DNA from: JBDTSW01 sp963799815
GTDB lineage: Bacteria; Actinomycetota; Thermoleophilia; Solirubrobacterales; 70-9
NCBI GenBank assembly: GCA_963799815.1
Contig: CAWCYG010000001.1
Span: forward strand, 310,001 to 374,000
DNA length: 64,000 bases
Direction: 5' to 3'
Shown: piece by piece, positions 33,998-42,512 of the stretch
How positions within the stretch are numbered: the first letter of the stretch is position 1
How the letters are laid out: every line of letters begins with the position of its first letter
Position numbers and translations under genes: made by a program
Notes under the pieces: model-generated
Databases searched by the model: none
Seen by the model: the letters and a program-made list of their open reading frames with translations, nothing else
What the model was told of the DNA's origin: nothing

Positions 33998-35467
33998 ATG
34001 ACCTCAAATCAGCGGCTCGATTCGGCCACTGAGGAGATCGGCGTCGCCGATCGTGACGGCCCTCGCGACGAGTGCGGGGTGTTCGGAATCCACGCGCCTG
34101 GGCGCGACGTGGCGCGGCTCGCCTACTTCGCCCTCTACGCGCTTCAGCATCGCGGTCAGGAGTCGGCGGGGATCGCCACCTGCGAGGGCGGTCACATCAC
34201 CACTCTGCGCGAGACCGGCCTCGTCTCCCAGGTTTTCGACGAGCAGAAGCTGCGGGCCCTCGATGGAGACATGGCGATCGGCCACGTTCGCTACTCCACC
34301 ACCGGCGGCGGCTCGTGGGAGAACACCCAGCCGGTCTGGCGGGACGACGGTAGGGAGGTCGCGCTCGCCCACAACGGCAACTTGACGAACGCGGTCGAGC
34401 TCTACACGGAGCTGTTCGAGCGGGGCCTTCGCTTCCGCGGCACGTCCGACTCGGAGATCATGGCGGCGCTGCTTTCCGTCGCGCCGGAGCGCCCGATCGA
34501 GAACGCCGTCGCCGCCGTGATGCCACGGTTGGAGGGCGCCTATTCCACCGTCGTTATGACGAAGCGGGCCGTCGTCGCCTTTCGCGACCCACACGGCGTG
34601 CGCCCACTATCCCTGGGCAAGCTCGACGACCGTTACTGCGTGGCTTCTGAGAGCTGCGCGTTCGACATCATCGGCGCCGAGCTCTTGCGCGAGGTCCAGC
34701 CCGGTGAGCTGATCGCGCTTACCGAGCGCGGAATCGAGACCCGCCAGGTGGTACCCCCCGCGCGGCCGGCCCACTGCGTCTTCGAGCACATCTACTTCTC
34801 CCGGCCCGACAGCCGGCTAGAGGGGAGGGTGCTGCAGGAGGTTCGCGGCAGGATGGGGGAGGTCCTGGCCAGGGAGGCGCCGGTCGATGCGGATCTTGTG
34901 ATCGCTGTGCCCGACTCCTCGAACCCGGCTGCGAACGGGTTCGCCCGCGAATCCGGGCTCCCCAAGGACGACGGGCTGATCAAGAACCGGTACGTCCATC
35001 GCACCTTCATCCAGCCTGGTCAGGAGCTGAGAAAGCACGCGCTCCGGATGAAGTTCAACCCGTTGCCGGAGATCATCGCCGGCAAGCGCCTGGTGGTCGT
35101 CGACGACTCGATCGTGCGCGGCAACACCACGCGCCGGATCGTTCGCATGCTGCGCGACGCCGGGGCCAAGGAGGTCCACCTGCGAATCACGGCGCCGCCG
35201 ATCCGCCACCCGTGTCACTACGGAGTAGATCTGTCGACGCGCGAGGAAATGGTGGCCCACGGCCGTACCGAGGCCGAGGTCGCGGTCGAGGTGGGTGCGG
35301 ACTCGCTCGCCTATCTCTCGCTCGACGGCGTCTACGAGGCGATCGGCACCCCGCGCGAGCATCACTGTGACGCCTGTTTTACGGGCACCTATCCGCTCGG
35401 CGATGGGGGCGAGGGCAACGGCAAGTACGCGCTCGAGGAGCTGCCGGTGGTCCCGGCGGCCAGTTGA
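33998..35467 (+). CDS. purF: Amidophosphoribosyltransferase
   Basis: PurF makes phosphoribosylamine from PRPP and glutamine, the first committed step of purine synthesis. The 489-residue product has a 25-residue propeptide before Cys26 (RDECGVFGI), so it is self-processed. Glutaminase blocks include ALQHRGQESAG and HNGNLTN. The PRPP loop is VVVDDSIVRGNTTRR. Conserved cysteines near PCHYGVD and CDACFTG fit the iron-sulfur type. ATG 33998 is chosen from the propeptide length. Regulation may act through the hairpin leader. Confidence 0.96.
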   Translation: MTSNQRLDSATEEIGVADRDGPRDECGVFGIHAPGRDVARLAYFALYALQHRGQESAGIATCEGGHITTLRETGLVSQVFDEQKLRALDGDMAIGHVRYSTTGGGSWENTQPVWRDDGREVALAHNGNLTNAVELYTELFERGLRFRGTSDSEIMAALLSVAPERPIENAVAAVMPRLEGAYSTVVMTKRAVVAFRDPHGVRPLSLGKLDDRYCVASESCAFDIIGAELLREVQPGELIALTERGIETRQVVPPARPAHCVFEHIYFSRPDSRLEGRVLQEVRGRMGEVLAREAPVDADLVIAVPDSSNPAANGFARESGLPKDDGLIKNRYVHRTFIQPGQELRKHALRMKFNPLPEIIAGKRLVVVDDSIVRGNTTRRIVRMLRDAGAKEVHLRITAPPIRHPCHYGVDLSTREEMVAHGRTEAEVAVEVGADSLAYLSLDGVYEAIGTPREHHCDACFTGTYPLGDGGEGNGKYALEELPVVPAAS

Positions 35468-35608
35468 GACGTCTGGCGAGCTCGCAGGCCCACACGCCTC
35501 TGGCAGCGGCGCTGGGCTCACGGCCCCGGTCTCCCAAAGTCCAGCCGTTTCCTGAGGCCCCGCCCGGCGCGCGGGGAGAATCGCCGGTCCGTCGGCCATC
35601 ATCGGTGG

Positions 35609-37153
35609 GTGCAGGTCATCGACACTCAAGCAGCGCTCCGGCGCCATCTGGGCCATCCCGAGTTCCGCCCCGGTCAGCGCGAGGCGGTCGAGGCGGCGAT
35701 CGCGGGAAGCGACGTGCTGCTGGTGATGCCGACCGGGGCCGGCAAGTCTGCCTGCTACCAGCTCCCGGCCCTCTGCGACCGGCGCCTCGCGGTGATCGTC
35801 TCCCCCCTTGTCTCGCTCATGGTGGACCAGGTTGGGAGCCTCGGCGGACGGGCCGAGCTGGTCAACGCTCAGCGCACACCCGCGCAGAACCGCGATGCGC
35901 TTCGCCACGCGGTTTCCGGGGAGGCGGCGATGCTCTACGTCGCGCCGGAGCGTTTCGCGGCTCCGGGGTTCGTGGACGGCCTGCGTGAGGCGCAGATCGG
36001 GCTGTTCGTCGTCGACGAGGCGCACTGCGTCTCCCAGTGGGGACACGACTTTCGGCCGGACTACTTTCGCCTCGGCGATGTGGCTCGTGAGCTGGGCGCG
36101 CGCTCGATCTTCGCGGCGACGGCGACGGCGACGCCGCGCGTGGCCACGGACGTCATCCGCCGGCTGGGGCTGCGCGATCCGGTGCGAATCACCACGGGGT
36201 TCGATCGTCCGAACCTCTCCTACGACGTGGTTCCTGTGGCCTCCGCCCGCTCGAAGCAGGACGCGACGATGGCCCTGCTGCGAGAGCCCGGCGCGCTGCC
36301 CGCGATCGTGTATGCCGGGACCCGCAAGAAGACCGAGGAGACCTCCGGGCGCATCGGCCGCGCCCTTGGGATCGAGGTCCCCGCGTACCACGCCGGCATG
36401 GAGCGCGAGCCGCGGGCAGAGGCACAGCGGTCGTTCATGGCCGGGGAGACCCCCGTCGTGGTCGCGACCAACGCCTTCGGGATGGGCGTCGACAAGGCCG
36501 ACGTGCGCACGGTGATCCACGAGACGGTGCCGTCGTCGCTCGAGGCCTACTACCAGGAGGCCGGCCGCGGCGGGCGGGATGGCCTGCCTTCGCGCTGCGT
36601 GCTGCTCGCCGAGAATCGCGACAAGGGTCTGCACGTGTTCTTCATCAACCAGATCGACGACCCCGAGGCCAAGAATCACCGCTGGCGCCAATACCGCGAT
36701 GTCTGGGGCTACGTCGACGGCAAGGCCTGCCGGCGCGCGGCGATCCTGCACCATTTCGGCGATCGGGCGCTGCCGGTCGCGGAGGGACGCTGCTGCGACG
36801 TATGCGATGGGCCGCTCGACGGCATGGTTCCCACCAGGACATCGCGCCGCCCGGCGGCCGGAGCACGCGCCGCGGCCAGCGCCGGAAGCGCGGACCCGGC
36901 CAACGCGATCCTCACCGTCGTCGAGGAGGCCTCACCGTCCGTCGGCCGTACCCGCGTAGTCGAGATCCTGCGCGGCGGTCGCTCGAAGGTGATCGTTAAG
37001 TACCGCTACGACGAGCTGCCGGGCTACGGATCGCTGCACGCCTGGCGCGCCGACGAACTGCTGGCCGAGGTCGACGGCCTCATCGACGACGGTCGTCTCG
37101 CCTCCACCGGTGGGCGGTTCCCGAAGCTGCGCGTGGAGCGGCGGGCGGCCTGA
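35609..37153 (+). CDS. recQ: ATP-dependent DNA helicase RecQ
   Basis: The 514-residue SF2 helicase has the Q-motif region FRPGQREAVEAAIAG, Walker A MPTGAGKSACYQ, the DEAH box VVDEAHCVSQWGHDFRPDY, ATATATPRV and the arginine-finger motif QEAGRGGRDG. A zinc-binding module follows (G-K-A-C-R-R and RCCDVCDG), then a winged-helix RQC-like part. The HRDC domain of long RecQ proteins is absent. It unwinds DNA for repair. GTG 35609 is the start; the 141 bases upstream show no clear promoter. It is placed between purF and purN. Confidence 0.93.
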   Translation: MQVIDTQAALRRHLGHPEFRPGQREAVEAAIAGSDVLLVMPTGAGKSACYQLPALCDRRLAVIVSPLVSLMVDQVGSLGGRAELVNAQRTPAQNRDALRHAVSGEAAMLYVAPERFAAPGFVDGLREAQIGLFVVDEAHCVSQWGHDFRPDYFRLGDVARELGARSIFAATATATPRVATDVIRRLGLRDPVRITTGFDRPNLSYDVVPVASARSKQDATMALLREPGALPAIVYAGTRKKTEETSGRIGRALGIEVPAYHAGMEREPRAEAQRSFMAGETPVVVATNAFGMGVDKADVRTVIHETVPSSLEAYYQEAGRGGRDGLPSRCVLLAENRDKGLHVFFINQIDDPEAKNHRWRQYRDVWGYVDGKACRRAAILHHFGDRALPVAEGRCCDVCDGPLDGMVPTRTSRRPAAGARAAASAGSADPANAILTVVEEASPSVGRTRVVEILRGGRSKVIVKYRYDELPGYGSLHAWRADELLAEVDGLIDDGRLASTGGRFPKLRVERRAA

Positions 37154-37162
37154 CCGACGGGC

Positions 37163-38485
37163 TCAGCGCTCGTAGGCGCCGACGTCGGGGTGGGAGTCGC
37201 GGCTTACGCCGCGCTGGTCCTTGTTCGGGACGCTTCCCGATGCCAGGCCCACAGCGGGACTCGACCTGCGCAGGGCGTGCGTTTCGGTGAAGCCCCCGTT
37301 GTCGGCCAGCGCCTTCAGCTTCGGGTCGTCGGTGAGGGCGCTCGCTGGATCGACGCTGCAGCCGAAGTTCAGGCCCAGCAGGTTTGGCTTGCCTGTGAGC
37401 TGGCCGTCGCACTCGTTCTCCGGGTCGCTCGGGCTGAAATCGAAGTTTCCGGCGATGATCGAGTTGCGCGCCTTCGCGAGCTGGACCGAGAGGCCGCCGC
37501 CGGAGCCACTGCCGTTGGCGTCAACGTTCGCGACGTTGTCGTGGACGGTGACGCCGTTCAGCCTCACGGTTCCGCCAAAGATGCCGCCGCCGCTGACCTG
37601 CGCCTCGTTGCCGCTGACCGTGGAGTTGGTCATTACCACCCGGGGGCCCGAGACGCGGACGCCGGCGCCGTTGCCGAACGTGAAGTCGAGGGCGTTGTTC
37701 TCGGCGATCGTCGAACGATCGATCGTCACCCTGCCACCCGTGCCGCCGAGATAGAGGCCGCCTCCCCCGGTGCCGGAAGCGTCGTTGTCGATGATGCGGC
37801 TGTTTGCGATGTGAACGTCGGCGCCGCCCGTCTTCGCGAGCCCGCCGCCAACGTTCTCGGCGCCGTTGCCCTCGATGCTCACCTTGCGCAGGGTCACCTC
37901 TCCGCCGGCGACGATCCCGCCGCCACAGGCGCAATTGCTCGTGCCGGGCGTGAAGTTGCTCTCGAGCCGGCTCGAGCGGAGGTCGAGCGAGGCATCGAAA
38001 TCGACCGAGATACCGCCGCCGCCGGTGTCGAAGTCCGGGGAGTTCGGCGTCGGGGATCCTCGGATGATCACGAGCCTCGAGGCCGAGAGGTGACCATCGT
38101 GCACCTTGATCGCCCGGTCGATGAGGTCGGCGTTGATCGTCGCCTTGCCCTCGCCGCTCACCTCGATCGTCGTGCGGCCGAAGACGTCGAGGTCGCCCGC
38201 GGCGTTGGCGTCCTCAGCCGCGCCGCCGAGGCTCCGGGTGTAGGTGGTGCCGCCGGTGAGGCGGATTGTGTCGGCGTTGCCCTGACCTTTGCGAACGCAG
38301 CCGCCGAAGTCCGCGTTCGAATTCGTCGTCTGCACCGCCTCCCGGAGCGAGCAGAGCGGGCTCGGCGCGTCGAACTCGTCGAGCTCGGTCGTGACCTTGA
38401 CCTTCGCGGCGCTGGCAAGACCTGAGCTCGCCAGCAGAGCAACCGTTGCGACCGCGGTCCCCAGCCATACGATGCCCCCGCGCAT
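37163..38485 (-). CDS. Secreted right-handed beta-helix protein (choice-of-anchor Q type)
   Basis: The 440-residue product has a signal peptide (GTAVATVALLASSGLASA, cleavage near ASA-AK), then CSLREAVQTTNSN. A long series of short repeated strands rich in G, N and S follows (for example GGGGLYLGGTGGRVTI and GGGIFGGTV), a right-handed beta-helix. The C-terminus is DVGAYER, the closing motif of choice-of-anchor Q proteins. Such proteins often bind or cleave polysaccharide. ATG 38485 is fixed by the signal peptide. Its ATG overlaps the purN ATG on the other strand. Confidence 0.83.
   Translation of the reverse strand: MRGGIVWLGTAVATVALLASSGLASAAKVKVTTELDEFDAPSPLCSLREAVQTTNSNADFGGCVRKGQGNADTIRLTGGTTYTRSLGGAAEDANAAGDLDVFGRTTIEVSGEGKATINADLIDRAIKVHDGHLSASRLVIIRGSPTPNSPDFDTGGGGISVDFDASLDLRSSRLESNFTPGTSNCACGGGIVAGGEVTLRKVSIEGNGAENVGGGLAKTGGADVHIANSRIIDNDASGTGGGGLYLGGTGGRVTIDRSTIAENNALDFTFGNGAGVRVSGPRVVMTNSTVSGNEAQVSGGGIFGGTVRLNGVTVHDNVANVDANGSGSGGGLSVQLAKARNSIIAGNFDFSPSDPENECDGQLTGKPNLLGLNFGCSVDPASALTDDPKLKALADNGGFTETHALRRSSPAVGLASGSVPNKDQRGVSRDSHPDVGAYER
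38468..38483 (+). promoter_or_regulatory. Possible purN promoter, inside the beta-helix signal-peptide codons
   Basis: TACGAT (38468-38473) lies 10 bases before ATG 38484. It falls within the divergent gene's coding sequence, which is unavoidable because the two genes start in the same CATG. Confidence 0.35.
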
Positions 38486-39146
38486 GGACGGGACAATAAA
38501 GCGAAGCGACTCCGAGGGCAAGGCCTTCCGCATCGCCGTGCTCGCCTCGGGCGCGGGCACGAACCTGCAGGCGATCATCGACCATTTCGAGGCTGGCGGG
38601 GAGGTCGAGGTGGTGGGGGTGGGCTCGAACAAGCCTGACGCGTACGCGCTCCAGCGGGCGCGGGATGCAGGGATCGAGACCGCGACCTTCGCCGGCGAGG
38701 ACTTCGGCGACCGCGACGAGCGAGACGCAGCGATCGGCGAGTGGCTCGACGGGCTCGGGGTGAAGCTCGTGGTCCTGGCGGGCTACATGGAGCTGCTCTC
38801 GAGCGAGGTCGTCGGGCGCTTTCGAAACCGCATGATCAACGTCCATCCCGCGCTCCTGCCGTCGTTCGCGGGACTCGACGCAATCGGCCAGGCGCTCCGG
38901 CACGGCGTCCGCATCACCGGCGTCACGGTCCACTTCGTCGACGAGGGGGTGGACTCGGGGCCGATCATCCTGCAGCGGCCCGTTCCGGTGCCTCCCGATG
39001 GCGACCGGGAGGCGCTCGAGAGAAGCATCCACGCGACCGAGCATTCCCTGCTCCCGCGGGCGATCGCGATGATCGCGGAGGGACGGGTGAGCATCGACGA
39101 AGCCAACCCGAGACTCGTGCGGGTCGCCCCCGCAGACGGCGAATAG
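38484..39146 (+). CDS. purN: Phosphoribosylglycinamide formyltransferase
   Basis: PurN moves a formyl group from 10-formyl-THF to GAR in purine synthesis. The 220-residue protein shows RIAVLASGAGTNLQAII (phosphate-binding turn), MINVHPALLPSF (catalytic Asn-x-His) and VTVHFVDEGVDSGPI (catalytic Asp region). ATG 38484 gives 14 residues before the first strand; no other start codon lies between. It shares a CATG with the divergent gene. The stop TAG is also part of the likely purH -10 box TAGACT. Confidence 0.93.
   Translation: MDGTIKRSDSEGKAFRIAVLASGAGTNLQAIIDHFEAGGEVEVVGVGSNKPDAYALQRARDAGIETATFAGEDFGDRDERDAAIGEWLDGLGVKLVVLAGYMELLSSEVVGRFRNRMINVHPALLPSFAGLDAIGQALRHGVRITGVTVHFVDEGVDSGPIILQRPVPVPPDGDREALERSIHATEHSLLPRAIAMIAEGRVSIDEANPRLVRVAPADGE
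38486..38498 (-). promoter_or_regulatory. Probable leaderless promoter of the beta-helix gene
   Basis: On the minus strand TATTGT (38498-38493) is followed by 7 bases (CCCGTCC) and ATG 38485. The box lies inside the first codons of purN. Confidence 0.45.
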
Positions 39147-39157
39147 ACTCGGCTGGG
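39144..39157 (+). promoter_or_regulatory. Probable leaderless promoter of purH
   Basis: TAGACT (39144-39149), whose first three bases are the purN stop codon, is followed by 8 bases and ATG 39158. A ribosome site is not evident. Confidence 0.45.
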
Positions 39158-40774
39158 ATGGAGGCCGGCGCGCAAGCTGAGGAGGGGGACGCTCCAAGCG
39201 GCGGCAGGGTGCGGGTTCGCCGCGCCCTGATCTCGGTCTCCGACAAGACCGGCGTTGTCGACTTCGCGCGTGGCCTGGGCGCGCTCGGCATCGAGCTGGT
39301 GTCAACCGGCGGCACGGCCTATGCGCTGCGGGAGGCCGGGTTGGACGTGCGCGATGTCGCCGACCTCACGGGATCGCCGGAGATCCTCGGTGGGCGGGTA
39401 AAGACGCTGCATCCGCGCCTCCATGGCGCCCTGCTCTACAAGCGGGGCGATCCGGAGCACGAGGCGACCGTCTCCGAGGAAGGGATCGAGCCGATCGACC
39501 TCGTGTGCGTGAACCTCTATCCGTTCGAGCGCACTGTCGCGAACATTCACGTGAGCGAGGAGGAGGCGGTCGAGAACATCGATATCGGGGGGCCGACGAT
39601 GATTCGCGCGGCGGCGAAGAATCACGGTTCGGTGGCGGTGGTGGTCCGGCCGGAGAGCTACGACGCGGTGCTGGCCGAGCTCGAGGACTCGGGTGGGGAG
39701 ATCTCCGGGGAGACTCGGCACTGGCTGGCCAACGAGGCGTTCGCCGTGATCGCGCGATACGACGCGGCGATCTCGCGGTGGTTCGGCCTGCGCTACGAGG
39801 ACTACCCGATGCACTGGGTGATGTCGCACGAGAAGTTTCTGGACCTCTCCTATGGAGAGAATCCCCATCAGGCCGCGGCGCTGTACGTCGAGACCGGCGG
39901 GCGCTCGCACGTGCTCTCACGGGTGGCGAAGCTCCACGGGCGAGCCCTCTCGTTCAACAACGTCCTCGACCTCGATGCCGCGCGCCGCCTGCTGGAGGGG
40001 TTCGAGGAGCCCGCCGCCGTGATCGTCAAGCACAACAACCCATGTGGTGCGGCCGTCGGCGATGACGTGGGCGAGGCGTATCGCAAGGCGCTTGCCTGCG
40101 ATCCGCTGTCCGCGTTCGGCGGGGTGATCGCGCTCAACCGGCAGGTGGATGCGGCACTGGGCGAGCTCCTTCACGAGAACTTCATCGAGGTGCTGATCGC
40201 GCCCGGATACGACGACGGCGCACTGGATGCGCTGCGCCAGAAGGAGGCGGTTCGGATCCTCGAGGACACCGAGACGCGTGGTCGCTCCCCGCGCGAGCGC
40301 GAGTTCAAGTACGTCCGCGGGGGGTTGCTCGTGCAGGAGCCGGATCGCGTGACCGAGGATCGTGACTCGATGCAGGTGGCCACCGAAGCAGCACCCACCG
40401 AGGAGCAATGGGCGGATCTGTTGTTCGCGTGGAAGGTGTGCCGTCACGTGCGCTCGAATGCCATCGTGTTCGCCCGCGGCGGGGCGACGATTGGGATCGG
40501 GGCGGGTCAGATGAGCCGGGTGGACAGCGTGCGAATCGCTGTGACGAAGTGCCGGGAGGCGCGTGAGGACGAGGCTTCCGAGCTGCTGCGCGGCTCGGCC
40601 GTTGCCTCGGACGCCTTCTTCCCCTTTCCCGATGGCCCCGAGATGGCGATGGAAGCGGGGGCGAATGCGTTTATCCAGCCCGGCGGGTCGGTGCGCGACA
40701 ACGAGGTCGTGGCCACCTGCGACGAGGCAGGTGCCGCGATGGTGTTCACCGGACGCCGGCACTTCCGCCACTAG
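39158..40774 (+). CDS. purH: Bifunctional AICAR formyltransferase/IMP cyclohydrolase
   Basis: PurH does the last two steps to IMP. The 538-residue product has the N-terminal MGS-like cyclohydrolase domain (ALISVSDKTGVVDFARGL and STGGTAYALREAG). The formyltransferase domain follows, with IVKHNNPCG, FGGVIALNR and the closing VFTGRRHFRH. ATG 39158 adds about 20 acidic residues before the first strand. It follows purN by 11 bases, completing the purine genes of this window; purD, purM, purE/K, purB and purA are absent. Confidence 0.96.
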   Translation: MEAGAQAEEGDAPSGGRVRVRRALISVSDKTGVVDFARGLGALGIELVSTGGTAYALREAGLDVRDVADLTGSPEILGGRVKTLHPRLHGALLYKRGDPEHEATVSEEGIEPIDLVCVNLYPFERTVANIHVSEEEAVENIDIGGPTMIRAAAKNHGSVAVVVRPESYDAVLAELEDSGGEISGETRHWLANEAFAVIARYDAAISRWFGLRYEDYPMHWVMSHEKFLDLSYGENPHQAAALYVETGGRSHVLSRVAKLHGRALSFNNVLDLDAARRLLEGFEEPAAVIVKHNNPCGAAVGDDVGEAYRKALACDPLSAFGGVIALNRQVDAALGELLHENFIEVLIAPGYDDGALDALRQKEAVRILEDTETRGRSPREREFKYVRGGLLVQEPDRVTEDRDSMQVATEAAPTEEQWADLLFAWKVCRHVRSNAIVFARGGATIGIGAGQMSRVDSVRIAVTKCREAREDEASELLRGSAVASDAFFPFPDGPEMAMEAGANAFIQPGGSVRDNEVVATCDEAGAAMVFTGRRHFRH

Positions 40775-40778
40775 CGGC

Positions 40779-41453
40779 GTGGGCGCCGCCGAACACCCAG
40801 GTCTTCAGGTCGTGCGAGTGTTCTGCGCGGCAGACGGCAGCGGTGGCAACCCACTCGGCGTCTTCGTCGACGGAGGTGCTGTCGCTTTGGAGGAGCGTCA
40901 GCCGATCGCGACCGAGCTCGGTTTTTCCGAGACGGTTTTCGTGGACGAAGCGGAGCGCGGTGTCATTCGCATCTTCACCCCCGCGACGGAGCTGCCGCTG
41001 GCGGGTCATCCCCTGCTCGGCACGGCGTGGGTGCTGAGGGAGGCCGGGCATGAGCCGGGGGTTCTGCGCCCGCCCGCGGGCGAGGTTCCGATTCGCTTCG
41101 AGGGAGAGCTCACCCATGCGCAGGCGAGGCCGGAGTGGTGCCCCCCTTTCGAGTGGGAGCAGCTCGGCTCACCGCAAGACGTGGACGCCCTGCCGGCGCC
41201 TCCGCCGCGTGAAGGTGGCTTCTTCGGGATGTGGGCATGGCTCGACGAGGCTCGAGGGCTCGTGAGAGCCAGGGTGTTCGTGCCCGCCGAAGGCATCCCG
41301 GAGGACGAGGCCACGGGCTCCGCCGCGATCCTGCTCAGCGCTGAGCTCGACCGCGAGATCGAGATCCGCCAGGGCGAGGGCTCGGTGATCTTCGCGAGGC
41401 CTGCGAAGAGCGGCTACGTCGAGATCGCGGGCCGGGTAGCGCAGGCCCGTTGA
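40779..41453 (+). CDS. PhzF-family isomerase/epimerase-like protein
   Basis: The 224-residue protein shows the PhzF pattern: VVRVFCAADGSGGNPLGVF, then LGFSETVFV with the likely catalytic Glu51, IFTPATELPLAGHPLLGTA and DEATGSAAILL. PhzF proteins are double-hotdog-like isomerases acting on small hydrophobic or phenazine precursors. At 224 residues it is shorter than the usual 260-300, so part of the second half is trimmed. GTG 40779 lies 4 bases after the purH stop. Substrate unknown. Confidence 0.83.
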   Translation: MGAAEHPGLQVVRVFCAADGSGGNPLGVFVDGGAVALEERQPIATELGFSETVFVDEAERGVIRIFTPATELPLAGHPLLGTAWVLREAGHEPGVLRPPAGEVPIRFEGELTHAQARPEWCPPFEWEQLGSPQDVDALPAPPPREGGFFGMWAWLDEARGLVRARVFVPAEGIPEDEATGSAAILLSAELDREIEIRQGEGSVIFARPAKSGYVEIAGRVAQAR

Positions 41454-41455
41454 GA

Positions 41456-41526
41456 TGGGGGCGCTCGGAATCGAACCGAGACCAGCAGATTAAAAGTCTG
41501 CAGCCCGACCTTCGGGCCACGCCCCC
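41456..41526 (-). tRNA. tRNA-Lys (anticodon TTT)
   Basis: A 71-base cloverleaf on the minus strand. The acceptor stem GGGGGCG pairs with CGCCCCC. The anticodon arm is GCAGA-CTTTTAA-TCTGC with anticodon TTT. The T arm is CTCGG-TTCGATT-CCGAG, with an A discriminator and no encoded CCA. The D arm, GCCC-GAAGGTC-GGGC after a T-G at positions 8-9, is unusual: it lacks the usual TAGC start and A14, but keeps a G-G pair in the loop. Overall identity as tRNA-Lys is firm. Confidence 0.92.
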
Positions 41527-41559
41527 TCGGTGAGCGCAATGTAGCCCCTCCGGGGGCTA
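41527..41559 (-). promoter_or_regulatory. tRNA-Lys promoter region with overlapping inverted repeat
   Basis: On the minus strand TACATT (41543-41538) lies 11 bases before the mature tRNA 5' end, a fair -10. A perfect 7-bp inverted repeat, TAGCCCC-TCCG-GGGGCTA (41542-41559), touches it. As it has no T-run it is a weak terminator candidate for the plus-strand purH/phzF unit. Confidence 0.4.
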
Positions 41560-41586
41560 ATCCAGGGCCGCTGAAGCATTAGACCG

Positions 41587-41613
41587 GCTATAGCTGGCTC
41601 AAGACATCACTCG
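41587..41613 (+). repeat. Imperfect direct repeat, left copy
   Basis: GCTATAGCTGGCTCAA followed by a diverged spacer and TCACTCG, 27 bases. The right copy at 42513-42540 matches at about 23 of 28 positions, with the blocks ATAGC, GGCTCAA and TCACTCG identical. The pair brackets the AbiEi/DUF559-type gene. Confidence 0.45.
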
Positions 41614-41631
41614 TCGTCAGCAGCCTGGAGG

Positions 41632-41757
41632 CTCGCGCGTGCTCAGCACGACGTCATCGAACGAGACCAGCTGCTTGAACTCGGTTTCACACGCCATGCA
41701 ATCGCGCACCGAACCCGCACGGGGCGGCTGCACCCGATCTGGCCACGCGTCTACGCA
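41632..41757 (+). other. Coding-like 5' part of the next gene without a start codon
   Basis: In the frame of the next gene this stretch reads LARAQHDVIERDQLLELGF, then TRHAIAHRTRTGRLHPIWPRV in part, ending in VYAVG. This is the N-terminal winged helix of AbiEi-like proteins. No ATG, GTG or TTG occurs in frame for at least 50 codons upstream, so the natural start has been lost or lies behind a frameshift. Confidence 0.55.
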
Positions 41758-42495
41758 GTGGGCAGGCCGACCCTGACGCCGGAGGGCCGGTGGATGGCAG
41801 CGGTTCTCACGTGTGGTCCATCCGCGGTGCTCAGCCACCAGAGCGCGGGTGCGCTGTGGGGGATTCACAAGGTGCTCTTGGGGCTGATCCATATCTCGGT
41901 GGCCGAGAACTGTGTGAGGAGGCGAGCCGGGATCCGCGTGCACCGACGAAGCTCGCTGGCACGGGAGGAGATCGCAAGTACAAGAAGCATTCCCTGTACC
42001 GATCCTGCGACCACCGTCGTTGACTTGGCTCCTTCGGTGACGAGGACCCAGCTTCAACGGGTGATCAACGAGGCAGACAAGCGCGATCTGATCGATCCGG
42101 ATGCGTTGCGAAAGCGCTTAGACCAGCTATCGCCCCGTCCCGGCCTGGCAATCGTTCGCCAGCTACTCGATCGACACACCTTCGTGCTTACCGACTCGGA
42201 GCTCGAGGATCTGTTCGTTCCGATCGCCTATCGGGCGTCACTGGCTCGACCGGAAACGGACGCCATATTGAACGGCTTCGAGGTGGACTTCTTCTGGCCC
42301 GAGCTGGGGCTGGTTGTCGAGACAGACGGGCTTCGCTATCACCGGACTCAAGTCGAGCAGAAACGAGACCGCCTACGCGATCAAGCGCACGTTGCGGCCG
42401 GCCTCACGCCCTTGCGTTTCACCCATCACCAGATCAAGTACGAGGCCGGCTACGTTGAGTCAATCTTGCGCGCCGTCAATCGCCGCCTGACTTAG
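41758..42495 (+). CDS. AbiEi-like/DUF559 protein (5' end probably lost)
   Basis: From GTG 41758 the product has 245 residues. VLSHQSAGALWGI is the usual middle of AbiEi-type type IV antitoxin-like proteins. The C-terminal part, FEVDFFWPELGLVVETDG followed by a Q-x-x-x-R-D-R segment, is a DUF559 domain related to very-short-patch-repair endonucleases (D, E and K/Q of the PD-(D/E)xK fold). The true N-terminal winged helix is encoded upstream in frame but without a start codon. It may be non-functional or start at GTG. No toxin partner is adjacent. Codon use is less GC-biased than neighbours, and with the repeats this suggests transfer. Confidence 0.65.
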   Translation: MGRPTLTPEGRWMAAVLTCGPSAVLSHQSAGALWGIHKVLLGLIHISVAENCVRRRAGIRVHRRSSLAREEIASTRSIPCTDPATTVVDLAPSVTRTQLQRVINEADKRDLIDPDALRKRLDQLSPRPGLAIVRQLLDRHTFVLTDSELEDLFVPIAYRASLARPETDAILNGFEVDFFWPELGLVVETDGLRYHRTQVEQKRDRLRDQAHVAAGLTPLRFTHHQIKYEAGYVESILRAVNRRLT

Positions 42496-42512
42496 CAATG
42501 ATCGATCGAGCC

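Noticed and set aside
34817..36754. 645-codon minus-strand open frame over purF and recQ
   Set aside because: Antisense to two well-conserved genes and without recognisable domains.
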